Below are positions 63,601 through 64,000 of a DNA stretch of 64,000 nucleotides, piece after piece. Positions within the stretch are counted from its first letter, which is position 1; the number at the start of each line of letters is the position of its first letter. Below the pieces are notes generated by a model. That model made no database searches, was not told where the DNA came from, and saw only the letters and a list, made by a program, of their open reading frames with translations. The position numbers and the translations under genes were made by a program. The stretch is from Agrobacterium vitis (GTDB taxonomy: Bacteria; Pseudomonadota; Alphaproteobacteria; Rhizobiales; Rhizobiaceae): positions 2,609,001 through 2,673,000 of the forward strand of contig NZ_JACXXJ020000005.1 of NCBI RefSeq assembly GCF_014926405.1, read 5' to 3'.

Positions 63601-64000
63601 TCTCATCCAGCCGGTAGGCAAGCTGCAACAGGTCCTGCTGGATGCGCTCAGGCGCGATGGTGTCGAGCCGCGCTTCAAGCGCGCTCCAACGGGTTTCCAT
63701 GGTCTGCGTGCCGCTATCGCGGGCAAGTCGGTCCATCAACGAGCGCAATTCCTCGAAATCGGCCCGCAATGCTTCGGTTTCGGGCGCGGCGGGATGGCCG
63801 ATCCGCTCCAGGCTGTCGGCCATGCGCATGAAATCCTCACGCAGGCCAGCGGCTTCGCGGCTTTCTTCAGCCATCACCCTGATATCCTGGATATCGGAGC
63901 GCAAAGCACCGATTTCACCGGCAAGGCTCTCGCTGATATCCTGGCGCAGGTCGGCGCGCAGGGTAGACAGGGCCTTATAGAAATCCGGCAAGGGCGCGGC
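60638..64000 (-). CDS. podJ: PodJ-like polar organizing protein, 5' end beyond the window
   Basis: A long protein (over 1,117 residues visible; the frame is open to the window edge, so the true start is missing). The N-terminal 530 residues are a series of coiled-coil segments, then a basic linker, one membrane segment (RPILMAVGALLLAALAVSAV), a Pro/Ala-rich periplasmic linker, four Sel1-like repeats (A-x-W-F-x-R-A-A-D-L type), and a C-terminal peptidoglycan-binding domain (NIQAILNKNGFNAGEPDG). This layout matches PodJ of Agrobacterium and Caulobacter, which organises the old/new poles. Gene symbol is from architecture, not alignment. Confidence 0.85.
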   Translation of the reverse strand, partial: AAPLPDFYKALSTLRADLRQDISESLAGEIGALRSDIQDIRVMAEESREAAGLREDFMRMADSLERIGHPAAPETEALRADFEELRSLMDRLARDSGTQTMETRWSALEARLDTIAPERIQQDLLQLAYRLDEIKQQLGTIGDVRSVRLLEDKLVAIAKALEHIGQHLEPNSQAMLEQFGQLDHRLDEISRAISVSGRHGGQATDPRLIERLEDRIATIAHHLELISEQTAGFPAGDLEHRLEALSLKIEDLAHQQAAQRLEERLDDLTRMLEMSQRESLQPELTGYLSDISRKIDALDHASLSDKLAEQIAVIGRRIDQIDAQPTVSSVDENLLRSLDDRLYSIAARLDETSASPSGDGSAIAGLEQQIAHLSALISASPLTDNGQGERIEGRMTALEDYLATSDEYIVEAARQAAEAVMDNYARQSPATVQVPGQDQISETLAVLADHLRHLEEISRGGEERSHRTVEALHQTLVQIAEKLDQMDRRTATANSEEDRADKAVAAAQRTASVETDVEPVVDLLQAEDTIDAPAHAEARPQSDDGKVAKPSLIAGLSRRLKPKIKKAQTETATPAKAAAPHPRQMIEDAPSIDPVDILPPEEANELLEPGSGKPDVRKILEKVRARQQAGSAPAEPALGAAGVKPASADDRMDFIAAARRAAQAAAQETDRASRPSRTALADEVAGGSAFSRYRRPILMAVGALLLAALAVSAVKTLGGGNAPAPAAQAPATPAPAKLAPSAAIEAPSIQQAPQQPVRAVEIKAEAPQSQPAVESTEAELSSAPVIPVTSPTGQASLSSTPMDGSQTVAGLSSQPPMPDAAQAGFAAPKTEAAKPLFEVPADLSPASLVTAAKAGEPAALFEIGSRYMEARGLPGDVSQAAVWFQRAADLGLAPAQYRLAGLYEKGTGVQRDLTRAKGLYSQAADAGNASAMHNLAVLYASGGDGKPDMDAAAKWFARAADLGVTDSQFNLAVLYARGTGVKPDLEASYKWFALAASQGDKDAAAKQEEVARSMQPAALARAKASVQQWQTMPMNADANTVNLPDEWVGKSLKTGSVDMEKAVRNIQAILNKNGFNAGEPDGKLGARTVAAIKAFQTSVGQEPSGKVSNELVKALLAHNG

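Overview
The window looks like a chromosomal segment of a Rhizobiaceae alphaproteobacterium, probably of the Agrobacterium/Allorhizobium vitis group. The basis is the rhizobial flagellar gene order (flgF-fliI opposite motA-fliM-fliN-fliG-flhB), the murA-DUF2948-hisD-UPF0262-phosphatase-infA-maf-yacG order, a PodJ-like polarity protein, a RIME1-like intergenic element and a RirA-type iron box. Species assignment is inference; no rRNA gene is present.

Layout. 1-8.7 kb: flagellar basal body, C-ring and export genes, with two conserved unknown ORFs at its ends. 8.9-14.8 kb: a membrane-anchored unknown protein, a TonB-dependent siderophore receptor with a candidate iron box, a divergent RpiR/SIS regulator and an ABC-F ATPase. 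15.2-20.97 kb: a surface polysaccharide block with two glycosyltransferases and a KpsE-KpsT-KpsE capsule export set. It ends in a truncated KpsM permease remnant 19 bp from the 3' end of a tRNA-Thr gene, which looks like a decayed or rearranged island edge. 21.2-27.3 kb: conserved housekeeping genes and tRNA-Phe. 27.6-36.1 kb: a glycan locus with genes for CDP-glucose synthesis and 4,6-dehydration, a 3,5-epimerase, a C-methyltransferase, an SDR, a CmcI-type methyltransferase and two related GT2 proteins. It probably makes and transfers a methylated or branched 6-deoxysugar.

36.4-45.5 kb: a RIME1-like repeat, a PLP aminotransferase, mscL, a large transporter-like hybrid histidine kinase, an FKBP isomerase, and a metallophosphoesterase next to a Ser/Thr kinase-UspA fusion. 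45.5-50.3 kb: the ligase-associated PdeM/Lhr-like repair pair, a PheC-like periplasmic protein and a YitT membrane protein. 50.5-60.4 kb: a PAS-GGDEF protein, a histidine acid phosphatase and an alkaline phosphatase (each behind a PHO-box-like site), an FtsX-type ABC module with a histidine-rich loop, and a TIGR02186/TauE pair. 60.6-64 kb: a PodJ-like protein cut by the window edge.

No CRISPR array, insertion sequence, transposase, integrase or rRNA was seen. The most unusual items are the kpsM remnant at tRNA-Thr, the kinase-UspA fusion beside a phosphoesterase, the CDP-sugar methylation locus, a short palindromic repeat found three times, the histidine phosphatase with Ser in place of the usual His of its HD motif, and the histidine-rich FtsX transporter. 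All assignments come from reading the sequence and recalling protein families; no database search was run.
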